A DNA stretch of 64,000 bases. Origin: Bryobacterales bacterium KBS 96. Its GTDB lineage: Bacteria; Acidobacteriota; Terriglobia; Bryobacterales; Bryobacteraceae. Of this stretch, positions 15,866 through 25,239 are shown in pieces. The translations under genes and the position numbers were made by a program. Positions within the stretch are counted from its first letter, which is position 1. Each line of letters starts with the position of its first letter. Under the pieces are notes generated by a model. That model worked only from the letters and a program-made list of their open reading frames with translations. It ran no database searches and was not told the DNA's origin. The stretch lies in NCBI GenBank assembly GCA_000381625.1, contig KB906767.1:4827357-4891356 (forward strand), written 5' to 3'.

Positions 15866-17023
15866 ATGAAAATACTTGCCATACTCGGCACCCGGCCGGA
15901 AGCGGTGAAATTCGCTCCGGTGATTCATGCCGCCGCGCGCCAGCAGGGCATCGAGATGCAGGTGTGCGTCACCGGGCAGCATCGGTCCCTTGTCGATCCC
16001 GTACTGAAATTCTTCGACATTGGCGTAAATCATCGTTTAAGCGTCATGCGCCACAACCAGGACCTGAGTGGCCTGACAACGCGGGTTCTTGAGGGTGTGC
16101 GAGGCGTTCTATTGGCGGACCGTCCCGATCTGATGCTGGTGCACGGGGACACCGCCACTTGCTTCGCGTCGGCGTTGGCCGCTTTTTATGAACGCGTGCC
16201 CGTGGGGCATATCGAGGCGGGTCTACGAACGCATGACTTGAGTTCACCTTTCCCGGAGGAAGGCATGCGGCAGATGGTCAGCCGGCTGGCGGCATTCCAC
16301 TTTGCGCCGACAGCGGCGAACGTCGCCACGCTCGAACAGGAAGGTATTCCGGCCGAAAGGATCTTTCTGACAGGGAATACCGGTATTGACGCCGTTCTTT
16401 GGGCGCGCGAGCGCATCCGACGGGCGGACCCGCTGGCATCCCTCGAAAAGAACAAACGAAGCCAAATCCGATCCGCAAAGCGCCGCGTTCTCATCACCAG
16501 CCACCGGCGCGAGAACTTCGGCGCGGGCATTCGCAACATCTGTGAAGCTATTGCCACGCTCGCCGCCCGGCATCCCGCAACGGCATGGGTGTTCCCGGTG
16601 CATCCAAACCCGGAAGTGACCCACTGCGCGCAGTCGCGCCTCGGGACTCTTGCGAACGTGGCGCTTCTTCCCCCCCTCGAATATCCTCAGTTCGTGGCGC
16701 TCATGGATCAAAGCTATTTCCTGATCTCGGATTCCGGAGGAGTTCAGGAAGAAGCGGCGGCTCTGCAAAAGCCCGTGCTTGTGACTCGACGGACCACCGA
16801 GCGCGCCGAGGCTGTTTGGGGCGGTCACGCGTTGCTCGTCGGAACGGCGCACGATAGCATCGTTAACGCCGTCGACCGGCTGCTCACCTCGCGCGTTTTG
16901 TACGATCGCATGTGCTCCGGGACATGCCCATTCGGGGACGGGGCGGCGGCAAACCGGATTCTCGGCATTATCGCGCGCGAGGCGGGACCCACCGGCAAAT
17001 CGCACTTAGCCGCGACTGCCTGA
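15866..17023 (+). CDS. wecB: UDP-N-acetylglucosamine 2-epimerase (non-hydrolysing)
   Basis: 385 residues. It opens MKILAILGTRPEAVKFAPVI, has VHGDTATCFASALAAFY, GHIEAGLRTHDLSSPFPEE (catalytic Asp/Glu region), LITSHRRENFG and SDSGGVQEEAAALQKPVL, the complete signature of WecB/MnaA. It interconverts UDP-GlcNAc and UDP-ManNAc for surface polysaccharides. The frame is open 55 codons further upstream, but the motif start and an ATG after aacgg at 15866 fix the N-terminus. It stands alone, away from the polysaccharide cluster at 51 kb. Confidence 0.93.
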   Translation: MKILAILGTRPEAVKFAPVIHAAARQQGIEMQVCVTGQHRSLVDPVLKFFDIGVNHRLSVMRHNQDLSGLTTRVLEGVRGVLLADRPDLMLVHGDTATCFASALAAFYERVPVGHIEAGLRTHDLSSPFPEEGMRQMVSRLAAFHFAPTAANVATLEQEGIPAERIFLTGNTGIDAVLWARERIRRADPLASLEKNKRSQIRSAKRRVLITSHRRENFGAGIRNICEAIATLAARHPATAWVFPVHPNPEVTHCAQSRLGTLANVALLPPLEYPQFVALMDQSYFLISDSGGVQEEAAALQKPVLVTRRTTERAEAVWGGHALLVGTAHDSIVNAVDRLLTSRVLYDRMCSGTCPFGDGAAANRILGIIAREAGPTGKSHLAATA

Positions 17024-17109
17024 TAATCGTACGTGGATACGGCGGGCGCGGAAGCGGACTGCTAATTGCCTTATCAATAATAGCGAGCGGAAGCGTTCCA
17101 GGAGCCGCC

Positions 17110-17147
17110 AGTGCCAAAGCAGTACAATAGTGCCAAAGCAGTACAAT
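17110..17147. repeat. Tandem duplication of 19 bp before a metallothionein-like gene
   Basis: The unit agtgccaaagcagtacaat occurs twice without gap (17110-17128, 17129-17147), ending 12 bases before the ATG at 17160. It may duplicate a promoter or operator element, or be a recent slippage event. Confidence 0.7.
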
Positions 17148-17159
17148 AAAGAGACAACC

Positions 17160-17321
17160 ATGGCCGACCGGTATCGGTGCCCGAATACGCCCTGTAAGTG
17201 CAAGGTAGACCGTGAGGGCGCTTATTGCAGTGAGTATTGCGCGCAGGCCGTGGAACAGGCGATTCAGCGGGATTATTGCCAATGCGAACACCCGGAGTGC
17301 GCCGGGCAGGCGGAGCGGTAA
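17160..17321 (+). CDS. Metallothionein-like Cys-rich small protein
   Basis: 53 residues with nine cysteines: CPNTPCKCKV, YCSEYCAQA, and YCQCEHPECAG. The order (CxxxxCxC, then YC...CA, then CxCxHxxxC) follows bacterial metallothioneins of the SmtA/BmtA type, which bind zinc or cadmium. The ATG at 17160, preceded by aaagaga, is preferred; a GTG ten codons upstream lies inside the tandem 19-bp repeat. It is followed by the convergent rhaB. Confidence 0.75.
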   Translation: MADRYRCPNTPCKCKVDREGAYCSEYCAQAVEQAIQRDYCQCEHPECAGQAER

Positions 17322-17428
17322 TTGCCCGTTTCCGCGTGTCAAACGATCCGATAAAATTTACGAGCCCGGAAGAATATCCCGTATCCAAACCGTTACTTCT
17401 TTCGTTTTTTATACGAGCGGATTCCGGC

Positions 17429-18850
17429 TTATCTTCGAGGCCGGAACTCCTCGACATCGAACGATCGTCTGACGATTTCGCGCAATTCTTCGAGGGACGA
17501 TATATCTCCCGTGCTTAGCGCCTGCGTGAGAGCGTTTCCCGCAGCAGTCGCTTCCGCCGGTCCCGCGATCACGCGCCGCCCGGTCACGTCGGCGGCCATC
17601 TGGTTCAATAATTTGTTGCGTGCGCCGCCGCCCACGATGTGAATGACATCGATGCGGCGTCCCGTCAACGATTCAAGGAGTTGAAGAACCTCTGTATAGC
17701 GAACCGCCAGGCTGTGGATGATGACGCGGCACACGGCTCCGGCGTCTTTCGGCACGCATTGGCCGGTTTTGCGGCAATAGTCTTGAATGCGTTCCGGATG
17801 ATGGCCCGGCGTATAGAACGCGTCCAGATCGAGCACTGTGTCGGTGGGCGCGGCGGCCTCGGCCATGGCCATCAACTCCGCGTACGTGTACTCTCGCCCT
17901 TCTTTGGCCCAGGCGCGGCGGCACTCTTGCAAAAGCCAGAGTCCGGCAATATTTTTTAAAAAGCGAATCTTTCCATCGACGCCAACTTCGTTTGTCAGAT
18001 TCGCCGCGAGCGAGGCGCCGTTGATGACCGGCTCATCCAGTTCAACGCCCATCAGCGACCAGGTGCCGGAGCTGATATAACACCAGTTCTCGCCGCCCTC
18101 GGTGGGCGCTGCGGCAACGGCAGAGGCTGTATCGTGGCCGCCTACAGTGTAAACGGCTGTATCTTCGGAAAGCCCGCACTGTTCGACTATTTGCGGTAGC
18201 ACGGGGCCGAGGTATGTGCCGGGTTCAACGAGTCTTGCCAGAAATCCCGCCGTGATCCCCAATCTGCGCAGCATGTCCGTTGCGAATGTCTTCGTCGCCG
18301 GGTTGTAAAACTGCGACGTGCTCGCGATGGTCCTCTCCGAACACTGCTCGCCGGTGAAAAAGTAATTCAACAGGTCCGGCATGAACAGAAGTTTGTGCGC
18401 ATGCTCCAGCAGCCACGGCGTTTCGAGCTGAATCGCGTAGAGCTGATAGAGAGAATTGATCTCCATGACCTGAATACCCGTTTCGCGAAATACTTCCTCG
18501 CGAGGAACCGTTTCAAACAGTTTTGCGGTCAGACCATGCGTGCGTGCGTCGCGGTAATGCCGCGGATTTTCGATCAGCGCGCCGTCCGGGCCAAGTAACC
18601 CGAAGTCGACGCCCCACGTATCGACCGCGATGCCGTCGAGCTTTTCGGCTTCTCGCGCGGCGATCCTGAGACCTTCGCAGAGTTCATGAAAAAGCCGCAA
18701 GGTATCCCAGTAAAGTCCCGTTGGCAGTGAAACAGGGGTATTCGCAAAACGGTGAAGCTCCTGCAGGCCCAGCTTGCGGTCATTGAGCGTTGCAAGCATC
18801 GCGCGGCCACTCTCCGCGCCAAGATCGAAGGCAACGTAACGGCGGGTCAT
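17429..18850 (-). CDS. rhaB: Rhamnulokinase
   Basis: 473-residue FGGY-family kinase. RRYVAFDLGAESGRAMLATL gives the N-terminal phosphate loop with the Glu-Ser typical of RhaB; DTWGVDFGLLG and HDTASAVAAAP are the substrate and hinge motifs; IHIVGGGARNKLLNQ is the C-terminal ATP motif. It phosphorylates L-rhamnulose. The start is the ATG before TRRYVAFD; fourteen further codons are open upstream but have no family counterpart. No rhaA or rhaD is visible, so the kinase stands alone. Confidence 0.9.
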   Translation of the reverse strand: MTRRYVAFDLGAESGRAMLATLNDRKLGLQELHRFANTPVSLPTGLYWDTLRLFHELCEGLRIAAREAEKLDGIAVDTWGVDFGLLGPDGALIENPRHYRDARTHGLTAKLFETVPREEVFRETGIQVMEINSLYQLYAIQLETPWLLEHAHKLLFMPDLLNYFFTGEQCSERTIASTSQFYNPATKTFATDMLRRLGITAGFLARLVEPGTYLGPVLPQIVEQCGLSEDTAVYTVGGHDTASAVAAAPTEGGENWCYISSGTWSLMGVELDEPVINGASLAANLTNEVGVDGKIRFLKNIAGLWLLQECRRAWAKEGREYTYAELMAMAEAAAPTDTVLDLDAFYTPGHHPERIQDYCRKTGQCVPKDAGAVCRVIIHSLAVRYTEVLQLLESLTGRRIDVIHIVGGGARNKLLNQMAADVTGRRVIAGPAEATAAGNALTQALSTGDISSLEELREIVRRSFDVEEFRPRR

Positions 18851-18939
18851 CGTTTGCGAGTATAGCGCTGGACCTTGCGAGAATCGCCGCATTGCACGGA
18901 GGCCAATTTTACTTTGGAGGCCGCGTTAGCCTGAAATAA

Positions 18940-19481
18940 ATGAAGCGAATCGCCATCGACATGGATGAAGTCATCGCCGACGCTCTTGCGGAGCATCTTC
19001 AGCGATACAACACCGATTTCAATGCGAAATTAACCAAGCAGGACGTCATTGGCAAACGAATCGCCGAACTGGCGCCGGCGGAGCATTTGTCCCGTCTGCG
19101 CAGCTACTTCCATGAAGAGAGCTTTTTCCGCGATCTCGATGTGATGGAGGGCAGCCAGGAAGTAATACGCGATCTCATGGATCGCTATGAGGTCTATATA
19201 GTGACGGCGGCGATGGAAGTTCCGTGCTCGTTTACGGCTAAGTTTCAGTGGCTCGAAAGGCATTTTCCGTTTCTGCCACCGGATAACATCGTCTTCTGTG
19301 GGAATAAAGGCATCATCGCGGCTGATTATCTGATCGACGACAACGTGTATCAGCTCGATCGGTTTCGCGGCGAGGCATCTTGTTTACGACGCCGCACAAT
19401 TTCTACGAATCGAAATACAAGCGAGTGGACGACTGGCAGGACGTGCGGAAATTGTTCCTGGATTTGCCCGAAATGCGCTAG
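18940..19481 (+). pseudogene. 5'(3')-deoxyribonucleotidase-like HAD protein with a frameshift near its end
   Basis: The first 145 residues are a typical 5'-nucleotidase (NT5C) HAD protein: MKRIAIDMDEVIADAL (motif I DMDEV), VYIVTAAMEVP, and DYLIDDNVYQLDRF. After GE at 19372-19374 the frame changes: the same strand shifted by one base continues as ILFTTPHNFYESKYKRVDDW and ends DLPEMR with TAG at 19479-19481, as the family does. One base appears missing at 19375-19376. Unshifted, translation would run on to 19509 with an unrelated tail. This may be a true lesion or an assembly error. Confidence 0.8.
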
Positions 19482-19540
19482 TGGATGCGCGGAATTTGGT
19501 TTGCGGTAACGGTCTGACTGAACGCCGCTCCGTTGAAGAC

Positions 19541-19570
19541 GTCCGCTCCCTGACGGTCGCGGTTCGGTGC
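19541..19570 (-). repeat. Second copy of the 30-bp dispersed repeat
   Basis: Reverse-oriented copy of the element at 15707-15736, one mismatch in 30. It lies just after the nucleotidase gene. The 19482-19720 gap contains no gene I can support. Confidence 0.65.
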
Positions 19571-19622
19571 TGGTAACCGCACGTCTTCATCCGATTCCGC
19601 GGCCCCCGGGGCCATGAGTACT

Positions 19623-19689
19623 CCTTGACAGTCGCGGTTCGGTGCTAATCGAGATGTGGCCCGGTCACCTGCACCCTGAGGGAGCGGAC
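19623..19689. repeat. Partial, opposed copies of the same dispersed repeat
   Basis: Bases near 19624-19645 (ttgacagtcgcggttcggtg) repeat one half of the element on the minus strand, and 19671-19689 (gcaccctgagggagcggac) repeat both ends on the plus strand with the middle deleted. Together with the full copy at 19541 they form a decayed inverted array. Confidence 0.5.
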
Positions 19690-19720
19690 ATTCAACGGAG
19701 CAGGCGTTTACAATAAAAAA

Positions 19721-20962
19721 CTAATGCACGGTCCGCGTCTTGCGGTTCATGTAATCCATCAGCAGATATTCGCCGAGCGTATATGGTGTGGTGAAATACG
19801 CCTTCCCGCGGCACATCTCGGTTACCTTCTGAACAAACTGAACCAAGCCGTAATCGCTGGCGAGCATGAATGTGTTGATGAGAATGCCCTGCCGCTTGCA
19901 GCGCGCGACTTCTTCGAGTGTCTGGCTGATCACGAGCGGGTCCAGCCCGAACGCATTCTTGTAAATGCGCCCGTCCTCAAGCGTCAAGGCCGACGGTTTA
20001 CCATCGGTGATCATGACGATCTGTTTCATGTCTTTCTTTTCACGATTCAGCAGCCGCTGCGCCAATATCAGGCCGTCGCGCGTGTTCGTGTAATAGGGAC
20101 CTACCTGTACGCGCGCTAATTCGGATATTCGCAACTCTTCCGCCGAGTCGTGAAAAAGCACGCAGCGTAACGAATCGCCTGGGTACTGCGTTCGAATCAA
20201 GTGCGACAGCGCGAGCGCCACGCGCTTCGCTGGAGTAAAGCGGTCCTCGCCGTAGAGAATCATGCTGTGGCTGCAATCGAGAAGCAGCACGGTCGCGCAG
20301 GAACTCTGATATTCGGCCTGGTGTACGTGAAGATCGGAGTATTCGAGATTCAACGGCAGCGTCACGCCTTCCCGCTGCATCGCGGAGAACAGGGTTGCGC
20401 TGATGTCGAGGTTCAGCACGTCTCCGAATTCGTAGGATTTCGCGCCGCCGCTCGCGTCGATGCCCGTCGCCAGCTCACGCGTATCGTGAGCGCCGAAGCT
20501 CGATTTGCCAAGCGAACCGAGAAGGTCCTTTAGCGTCTTGAAACCGAGAAAATCGATGGCCTTATCCGTCACCTCGAACTGCACTTGCGGGCCGTCGCGC
20601 CCGCTACCTTGTCCCGGCGCATTCGCTTCTTCAGGCGGAGGGCCGTCGAAGCTGACGTAGCCCGAGTCTTCCAGTTTTTGAACAAGCTTCTGGATCAGCT
20701 TCTCGCGCTGCTCCGCGTTCATCTGTTGCAGCCGCTCGCGCATTTGTTCGAGCTGTTCCGGGTTGAACATCTCACCGCTCTCGAGTGCGCGTTCAATCGC
20801 CTGCTTCAGATCGTCAAGCGTGCGGCGGTTCATCTCCGAAAACTGCATGTACGGATCTTCGAAACCGCTTTGGAGGAAGAAATCGGACAGCGCGCTCAAC
20901 AGTTCGTCGAGCCCGATTCCGAGATCTTCCTCATTGAATTTCGTGTAATTGATCCACTTCAT
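19721..20962 (-). CDS. VWA-domain protein, partner of a MoxR-type ATPase
   Basis: 413 residues. The C-terminal half is a von Willebrand A domain with an intact metal site: [16 protein letters not shown] (DxSxS), then TRDGLILAQ and [10 protein letters not shown]. The N-terminal half is helical and charged ([22 protein letters not shown]). Such proteins work with the AAA+ ATPase encoded just upstream, as in magnesium chelatase ChlD/ChlI or CoxE/CoxD, to remodel a protein or insert a metal. The target here is not known. Confidence 0.85.
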   Translation of the reverse strand: MKWINYTKFNEEDLGIGLDELLSALSDFFLQSGFEDPYMQFSEMNRRTLDDLKQAIERALESGEMFNPEQLEQMRERLQQMNAEQREKLIQKLVQKLEDSGYVSFDGPPPEEANAPGQGSGRDGPQVQFEVTDKAIDFLGFKTLKDLLGSLGKSSFGAHDTRELATGIDASGGAKSYEFGDVLNLDISATLFSAMQREGVTLPLNLEYSDLHVHQAEYQSSCATVLLLDCSHSMILYGEDRFTPAKRVALALSHLIRTQYPGDSLRCVLFHDSAEELRISELARVQVGPYYTNTRDGLILAQRLLNREKKDMKQIVMITDGKPSALTLEDGRIYKNAFGLDPLVISQTLEEVARCKRQGILINTFMLASDYGLVQFVQKVTEMCRGKAYFTTPYTLGEYLLMDYMNRKTRTVH

Positions 20963-20979
20963 GCAACTCTCGAATCGGC

Positions 20980-22497
20980 TCAGTTCAGATTGCGGCGGCC
21001 TCCGCCCGGTCCTCGTCTCTGTTCGAAACCGCGACGGAACTCCTCCTCGGGGCGTTCGTTTCGCGCCGGCCGCTCGGTCGCCGTGAACGCCTGTTCTTCA
21101 TTCCGGCTGATGCGCTTGTGCGCATACAGGCCTTCCAAGATAAATTCGGCGGCTGAGGCGCGCATGGCGTCGCTCTCGCTCTCGCCGAGCCCCAGCTTAC
21201 CGGTGAATTCGAACAGGTTCTGAATTCCTTCGAGCTGCCGCACCATTTCCGATGCCGGCATGCGTTCATCCAGGCGCAGCGTGCCGCCAAGTTCGAACCA
21301 TTGCACGACCTGGCGCAAATTGACTCCATCGAGATAGGAGCTGAAAACCTTGCCAACGGCGCTGCGAATGATCTCGCGGGCCACCGTCTCGCCTCCCTTC
21401 AGCTCTCCTTCGTATTCGAGCTCCAGCTTTCCGGTGATAGAGGGCAGAGCGGCGTAAAGATCGAGAATCCGGGGCACGGCCTCGTTCTCTTTCGTGAGTA
21501 AAGCCCTGCGTTCCGCATTGGACACCAAGTTCTCCATTGCGGAGATGGGGAGGCGCTGAGAAACGCCGGAACGTTTGTCTACGCGCTTGTCTTCCCGGGC
21601 CAGAAACGCGACTTGCTCCACCACTTCGCGCATAAACGGCGGCACCTGAACGGCAATGGGCGATCGCCGGCTGAACCACGCCTCCTGTTCCGTGATGGCC
21701 ATGCCGTGTTGCACGGTTTGCGGATAATGCGTGCGGATCTCGCTGCCAATGCGGTCCTTCAGCGGCGTAATGATCTTTCCGCGGGCGGTGTAGTCTTCGG
21801 GATTCGCCGTGAAGACCAGAAGCACATCGAGAGGCAATCGTATCGGATAACCTTTGATCTGTACGTCGCCTTCCTGCATCACATTGAATAAGCCAACCTG
21901 AACTTTGCCTGCGAGATCGGGCAATTCATTGATCGCGAAGATGCTGCGATTCGCTCGCGGAACAAGACCGTAGTGGATGGTGAGTTCGTTTGAGATATCC
22001 CGGCCGGTGCGCGCCGCTTTGATCGGATCGATGTCGCCGATCATGTCGGCAATGGTTACATCCGGCGTCGCCAGTTTCTCAACGTAGCGTTCTTCGGGCC
22101 GGAGCCACGCGATTGGCGACTCGTCGCCCAGTTCGTCAAACAGATCCCGGCATCGCTTGCAGATAGGGCTGAACGGATGGTCGCGGATCTCGCAACCGGC
22201 GATGTATGGCATTGCCGGATCGAGTAGGCGGGTCAGAAGGCGAGCGATTTTCGTCTTTGCCTGGCCGCGCAGTCCGAGAAGAATGAAATTGTGGCGTGAG
22301 AGGATCGCATTGACAATTTGCGGAATGACGGTGTCTTCGTAACCGGTCACGCCGGGAAAGAGTGTCTCGTTCCGTTCCAGTTTGCAGATAAGATTAGAAC
22401 GAATTTCTTCTTTGAGGTCGCGCTCGGGCGCTAGGCGTTCGGCAAAACGGCTGGCGCGAAGGGCGCCCAAAGTAGTAGGAAGGTCGTGCTGCTGCAT
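20980..22497 (-). CDS. AAA+ ATPase of the MoxR/ChlI type
   Basis: 505 residues. Walker A reads GLRGQAKTKIARL; the Walker B region is SIFAINELPDLAGKVQVGLF; sensor 1 is FTANPEDYTARGK. An insertion after Walker A holds a cysteine cluster (CEIRDHPFSPICKRCRDLF) that may bind zinc. The C-terminal part after residue 330 is helical. It lies 17 bp before the VWA gene on the same strand, the usual MoxR-VWA pairing. TrmB is divergent upstream. Confidence 0.85.
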   Translation of the reverse strand: MQQHDLPTTLGALRASRFAERLAPERDLKEEIRSNLICKLERNETLFPGVTGYEDTVIPQIVNAILSRHNFILLGLRGQAKTKIARLLTRLLDPAMPYIAGCEIRDHPFSPICKRCRDLFDELGDESPIAWLRPEERYVEKLATPDVTIADMIGDIDPIKAARTGRDISNELTIHYGLVPRANRSIFAINELPDLAGKVQVGLFNVMQEGDVQIKGYPIRLPLDVLLVFTANPEDYTARGKIITPLKDRIGSEIRTHYPQTVQHGMAITEQEAWFSRRSPIAVQVPPFMREVVEQVAFLAREDKRVDKRSGVSQRLPISAMENLVSNAERRALLTKENEAVPRILDLYAALPSITGKLELEYEGELKGGETVAREIIRSAVGKVFSSYLDGVNLRQVVQWFELGGTLRLDERMPASEMVRQLEGIQNLFEFTGKLGLGESESDAMRASAAEFILEGLYAHKRISRNEEQAFTATERPARNERPEEEFRRGFEQRRGPGGGRRNLN

Positions 22498-22664
22498 GAT
22501 TGGGGCGAGTGGCTCCCTTATCTGCCCACGATTCTATCAGCGGCCATTGAGGCGGCGCCGAGTGTAGATTGCCTCGACTCAGAGACACTTTGCGTGAGCA
22601 AGCGGGTTCGGCCGACCACACAACCTGCGGCTCCCGCTGGATACCCATATTGTGATATCTTCAC

Positions 22665-23501
22665 GTGTTCGTGAAGCCCGAACTTCCTTCATCCCACTTC
22701 CCGACCGATTTCCAGCTCAACTGGCGGAAACTGCAGCAAGTCGGCCTCAATGCGTACGAGGCCCGTTCCTATTTGGTTTTGATCGGGCATCCGCGATTTA
22801 AGGCGCTCGAACTCGCGGCGCGCTCTCACGTTCCGCGACAGAAGATTTATGAAGTTCTCGATAGCCTGGTGGAGAAGGGATTCGCTCAAGTCATACAAGA
22901 AAAAACGAAGCTGTTCTCGGCGGTCGATCCCAGTCTCGCGGTTCCCGGCTATCTGGCCAGGCGCAACCGTGCGCTGCAAAATGAATTGACCGAGCAGGCG
23001 CGAATCGCCAACGGACTGATCGAAGATCTTCGCCGTGGATACGAAGAAGGGCAGGGTGGTCGCGGCGCGCTCGATTTTCTGAGTCTGGTAAACGATCCCA
23101 CGCAGACCGCTTTTCATTACCGCCGTATGCTGGCGGAGGCGCACGTTCAATACGCTGAATTCTCGCGCCCGCCGTTCGCCGTGGATCCTCTCGACGAGCA
23201 GTTGGTCAAGGATGCAATCTCCCGCGGCGTACACTGCCGGCTATTAATAGAGGACGGCCCAATGGACGATGCTCATCGAGAGCGATTGAAGGATTACGAG
23301 GCCGCCGGCATCGAGACCCGCTTTCAAGAGAAACTTCCACTGAAGCTCGCGCTGTTCGACAACAAATCGGGACTGGTGGCGCTCCTTGATCCCGTGCTTA
23401 CGAAGCCTTCCTGGACATCGGTGATCTTCGAACATGACGGATTCGCGGAGGCGATGGCCGGCTTGTTCGAGAACTATTGGAGTAAAGGCCGGAAGGTATG
23501 A
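22665..23501 (+). CDS. TrmB-family transcriptional regulator
   Basis: 278 residues. The N-terminal winged helix shows LNAYEARSYLVLIGHPRFKALELAARSHVPRQKIYEVLDSLVEKGFAQ, the TrmB domain, followed by a coiled linker (NELTEQARIANGLIEDLRR) and a C-terminal effector domain with the phospholipase-D-like fold expected for TrmB proteins. They usually sense sugars. The GTG at 22665 is used; GTG at 22671 also fits. The preceding ttgtgatatcttcac is partly palindromic and could be an autoregulatory site. Confidence 0.85.
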   Translation: MFVKPELPSSHFPTDFQLNWRKLQQVGLNAYEARSYLVLIGHPRFKALELAARSHVPRQKIYEVLDSLVEKGFAQVIQEKTKLFSAVDPSLAVPGYLARRNRALQNELTEQARIANGLIEDLRRGYEEGQGGRGALDFLSLVNDPTQTAFHYRRMLAEAHVQYAEFSRPPFAVDPLDEQLVKDAISRGVHCRLLIEDGPMDDAHRERLKDYEAAGIETRFQEKLPLKLALFDNKSGLVALLDPVLTKPSWTSVIFEHDGFAEAMAGLFENYWSKGRKV

Positions 23502-23512
23502 TGAGCGCCGGT

Positions 23513-24496
23513 TCAGAGCGCCGCGCTGCTGGTTTCGTGCGTCCACGCACTCCAGCAAACGCTCACGCGCTTTCTCCATTGCTTCGGTTTGTCCGCGTAT
23601 AGCCGTCGGCCCAGTATTTCGGCCTGTTCGCGCAGCTCCTGCTGATACGCATCGATCAGCGGCATCAAAGCTTGCAATTGTTCGTCTGCTCCAAATCGAT
23701 CCGGCGATTGCAAAACCGTGTCCCGCAGAACGGCAACGTTGTGATCGTCGCCCAAGTGCTGCTCCAGATCTCTCGCGCTCTCTTCATACGCCGCAAACAC
23801 GGCCGGCCACGCTTTGCCCAGAAGGCCTAACTGATAGCGCAGATCCTTCGCGCGCTTTCGCCATTCATGGAAATTTTCCGGACGCGGATTCGCACTGGCC
23901 TGGTCGAAAGCCCTTTTCCCTCGCCTGACGCTGGCGGCAATCCCGTTTAGCGCGGCGGACAGATCCATATTGTCCATGGGCCAATTTCCGATGCGCTCGC
24001 ACACTTCATGTAACGTCTCGACTATCGCGGGGAGATCTCCGCTCGTGTGGAATCGCTTTGAAAGTTGCGTCTTTCGCTGAACCAGTCCATGCCGGACCGG
24101 CATTAACGTCCGGTTGCCCAGGCTGTTTCGATATTTCGCGTTCAGCCGATCGAATATTTCAATCAGCGCTTGCGCATCGCGCAACTCCGAAAGCTTCCGG
24201 CTCACTTCCTGGAGCGTTCGGTTCTCGCGCCGGTAGAGCTTTCCAATGGCGCTTCGCAAGAGGCGTAACACCGCGCGCGTCTTCTTCACATTCTTCCGCG
24301 CTTCGTGTACCCGCGCGTCGAGGGATTCGCCGTTTCGCGACAATTGTTGGATTGCGGCGGTAATCTGCTCGCTGGCGATTCGGCCGAAACCTTTGCCGAT
24401 TGGTTCTCCGTGCTTCAGGTGATATTTCGGCTCGACATGGCCGCCAGCCCGATTTGAGGAAGGGGCGCAACGTTTTCGCTTAGTATTGGCGCCCAT
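23513..24496 (-). CDS. CHAD-domain protein
   Basis: 327 residues rich in His, Arg and Lys helices: LDARVHEARKNVKKTRAVLRLLR and FHEWRKRAKDLRYQLGLL are the two repeated positive helices of the CHAD fold, which binds polyphosphate. No CYTH domain is fused or adjacent. Its stop is 11 bp from that of the convergent TrmB gene. Confidence 0.88.
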   Translation of the reverse strand: MGANTKRKRCAPSSNRAGGHVEPKYHLKHGEPIGKGFGRIASEQITAAIQQLSRNGESLDARVHEARKNVKKTRAVLRLLRSAIGKLYRRENRTLQEVSRKLSELRDAQALIEIFDRLNAKYRNSLGNRTLMPVRHGLVQRKTQLSKRFHTSGDLPAIVETLHEVCERIGNWPMDNMDLSAALNGIAASVRRGKRAFDQASANPRPENFHEWRKRAKDLRYQLGLLGKAWPAVFAAYEESARDLEQHLGDDHNVAVLRDTVLQSPDRFGADEQLQALMPLIDAYQQELREQAEILGRRLYADKPKQWRKRVSVCWSAWTHETSSAAL

Positions 24497-24532
24497 TATC
24501 TTCGCGCGCGGCGATTTAGGATGAACGTTGTT

Positions 24533-25048
24533 TTACTGAATCAGCCGCCTCACGCCGTCGGTGGTCACGCCATACACAAGGTGAGAGAGCAGGGCCGAGA
24601 TATGCGATGATGCCGGATACTCACAGAACTGCTTAGAGAGATTTAGAGCCGGAACCGCTCCTTCGTCCGCGATTGCCCACACCGCGGCCCCCAATGGCAA
24701 ACCCGCTCCAATGCCTGCCTGCGGTAACGCGTCCGCGATTACGCCGTAGATGGCGCCCGTGACCGCTCCCATCGCGTAATGCATCGCCTGTCCGGCGGGC
24801 TCCTTTTCCGATTGCTCCAACGGTCTGCTCAAGATTCTCCCGGCGATTGCGTCGGCAGCCTTGACGGTGGCGGGTTCGCTGCTTGCGGGTTGCTGGCCGC
24901 TGTTCTCCTGCCGCGAACCGCCGCCGGAGGACAAGCCCCCAAGGAACGCTTGAAACAGGTCCATGGCGTATGCCCCGGCGATTCCGGCCAGAAGTCCGAC
25001 TCCCGCTCCGCGCCAAAGGTTTGTGGAACACCGTCCGTCGTACGCCAT
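24533..25048 (-). CDS. DUF1440-like small membrane protein
   Basis: 171 residues with about four membrane stretches: GAGVGLLAGIAGAYAMDLFQAFL, MGAVTGAIYGVIADALP, a hydrophobic GAGLPLGAAVWAIADEGAVPAL and HISALLSHLVYGVTTDGVRRLI. The pattern fits the YagU/DUF1440 family of inner-membrane proteins of unknown function. A hydrophilic Ser/Gln segment (about 40-60) interrupts it. Confidence 0.7.
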   Translation of the reverse strand: MAYDGRCSTNLWRGAGVGLLAGIAGAYAMDLFQAFLGGLSSGGGSRQENSGQQPASSEPATVKAADAIAGRILSRPLEQSEKEPAGQAMHYAMGAVTGAIYGVIADALPQAGIGAGLPLGAAVWAIADEGAVPALNLSKQFCEYPASSHISALLSHLVYGVTTDGVRRLIQ

Positions 25049-25239
25049 TGAATTTCTCCGCCGACCGTGTGACTGGCCAGCTTCAGGTTCTGTTACGCCC
25101 CTATCTCACACAGCGGTTCACTTTCGACTACACTAGGCGCGCTGGCGCATCTAAACAGCGTTCCGGCCAAATGACAACCGCGGGTCGATCACCGTTACTC
25201 GGGTATCCTTGTGAGCAGGAAGGTTAGGCCGCTGCGTTC

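Noticed and set aside
22640-22680. TrmB operator in ttgtgatatcttcacgtgttcgtg
   Set aside because: Only the central gatatc is symmetrical and no known TrmB consensus for this group fits, so it is mentioned with the gene but not called as a site.
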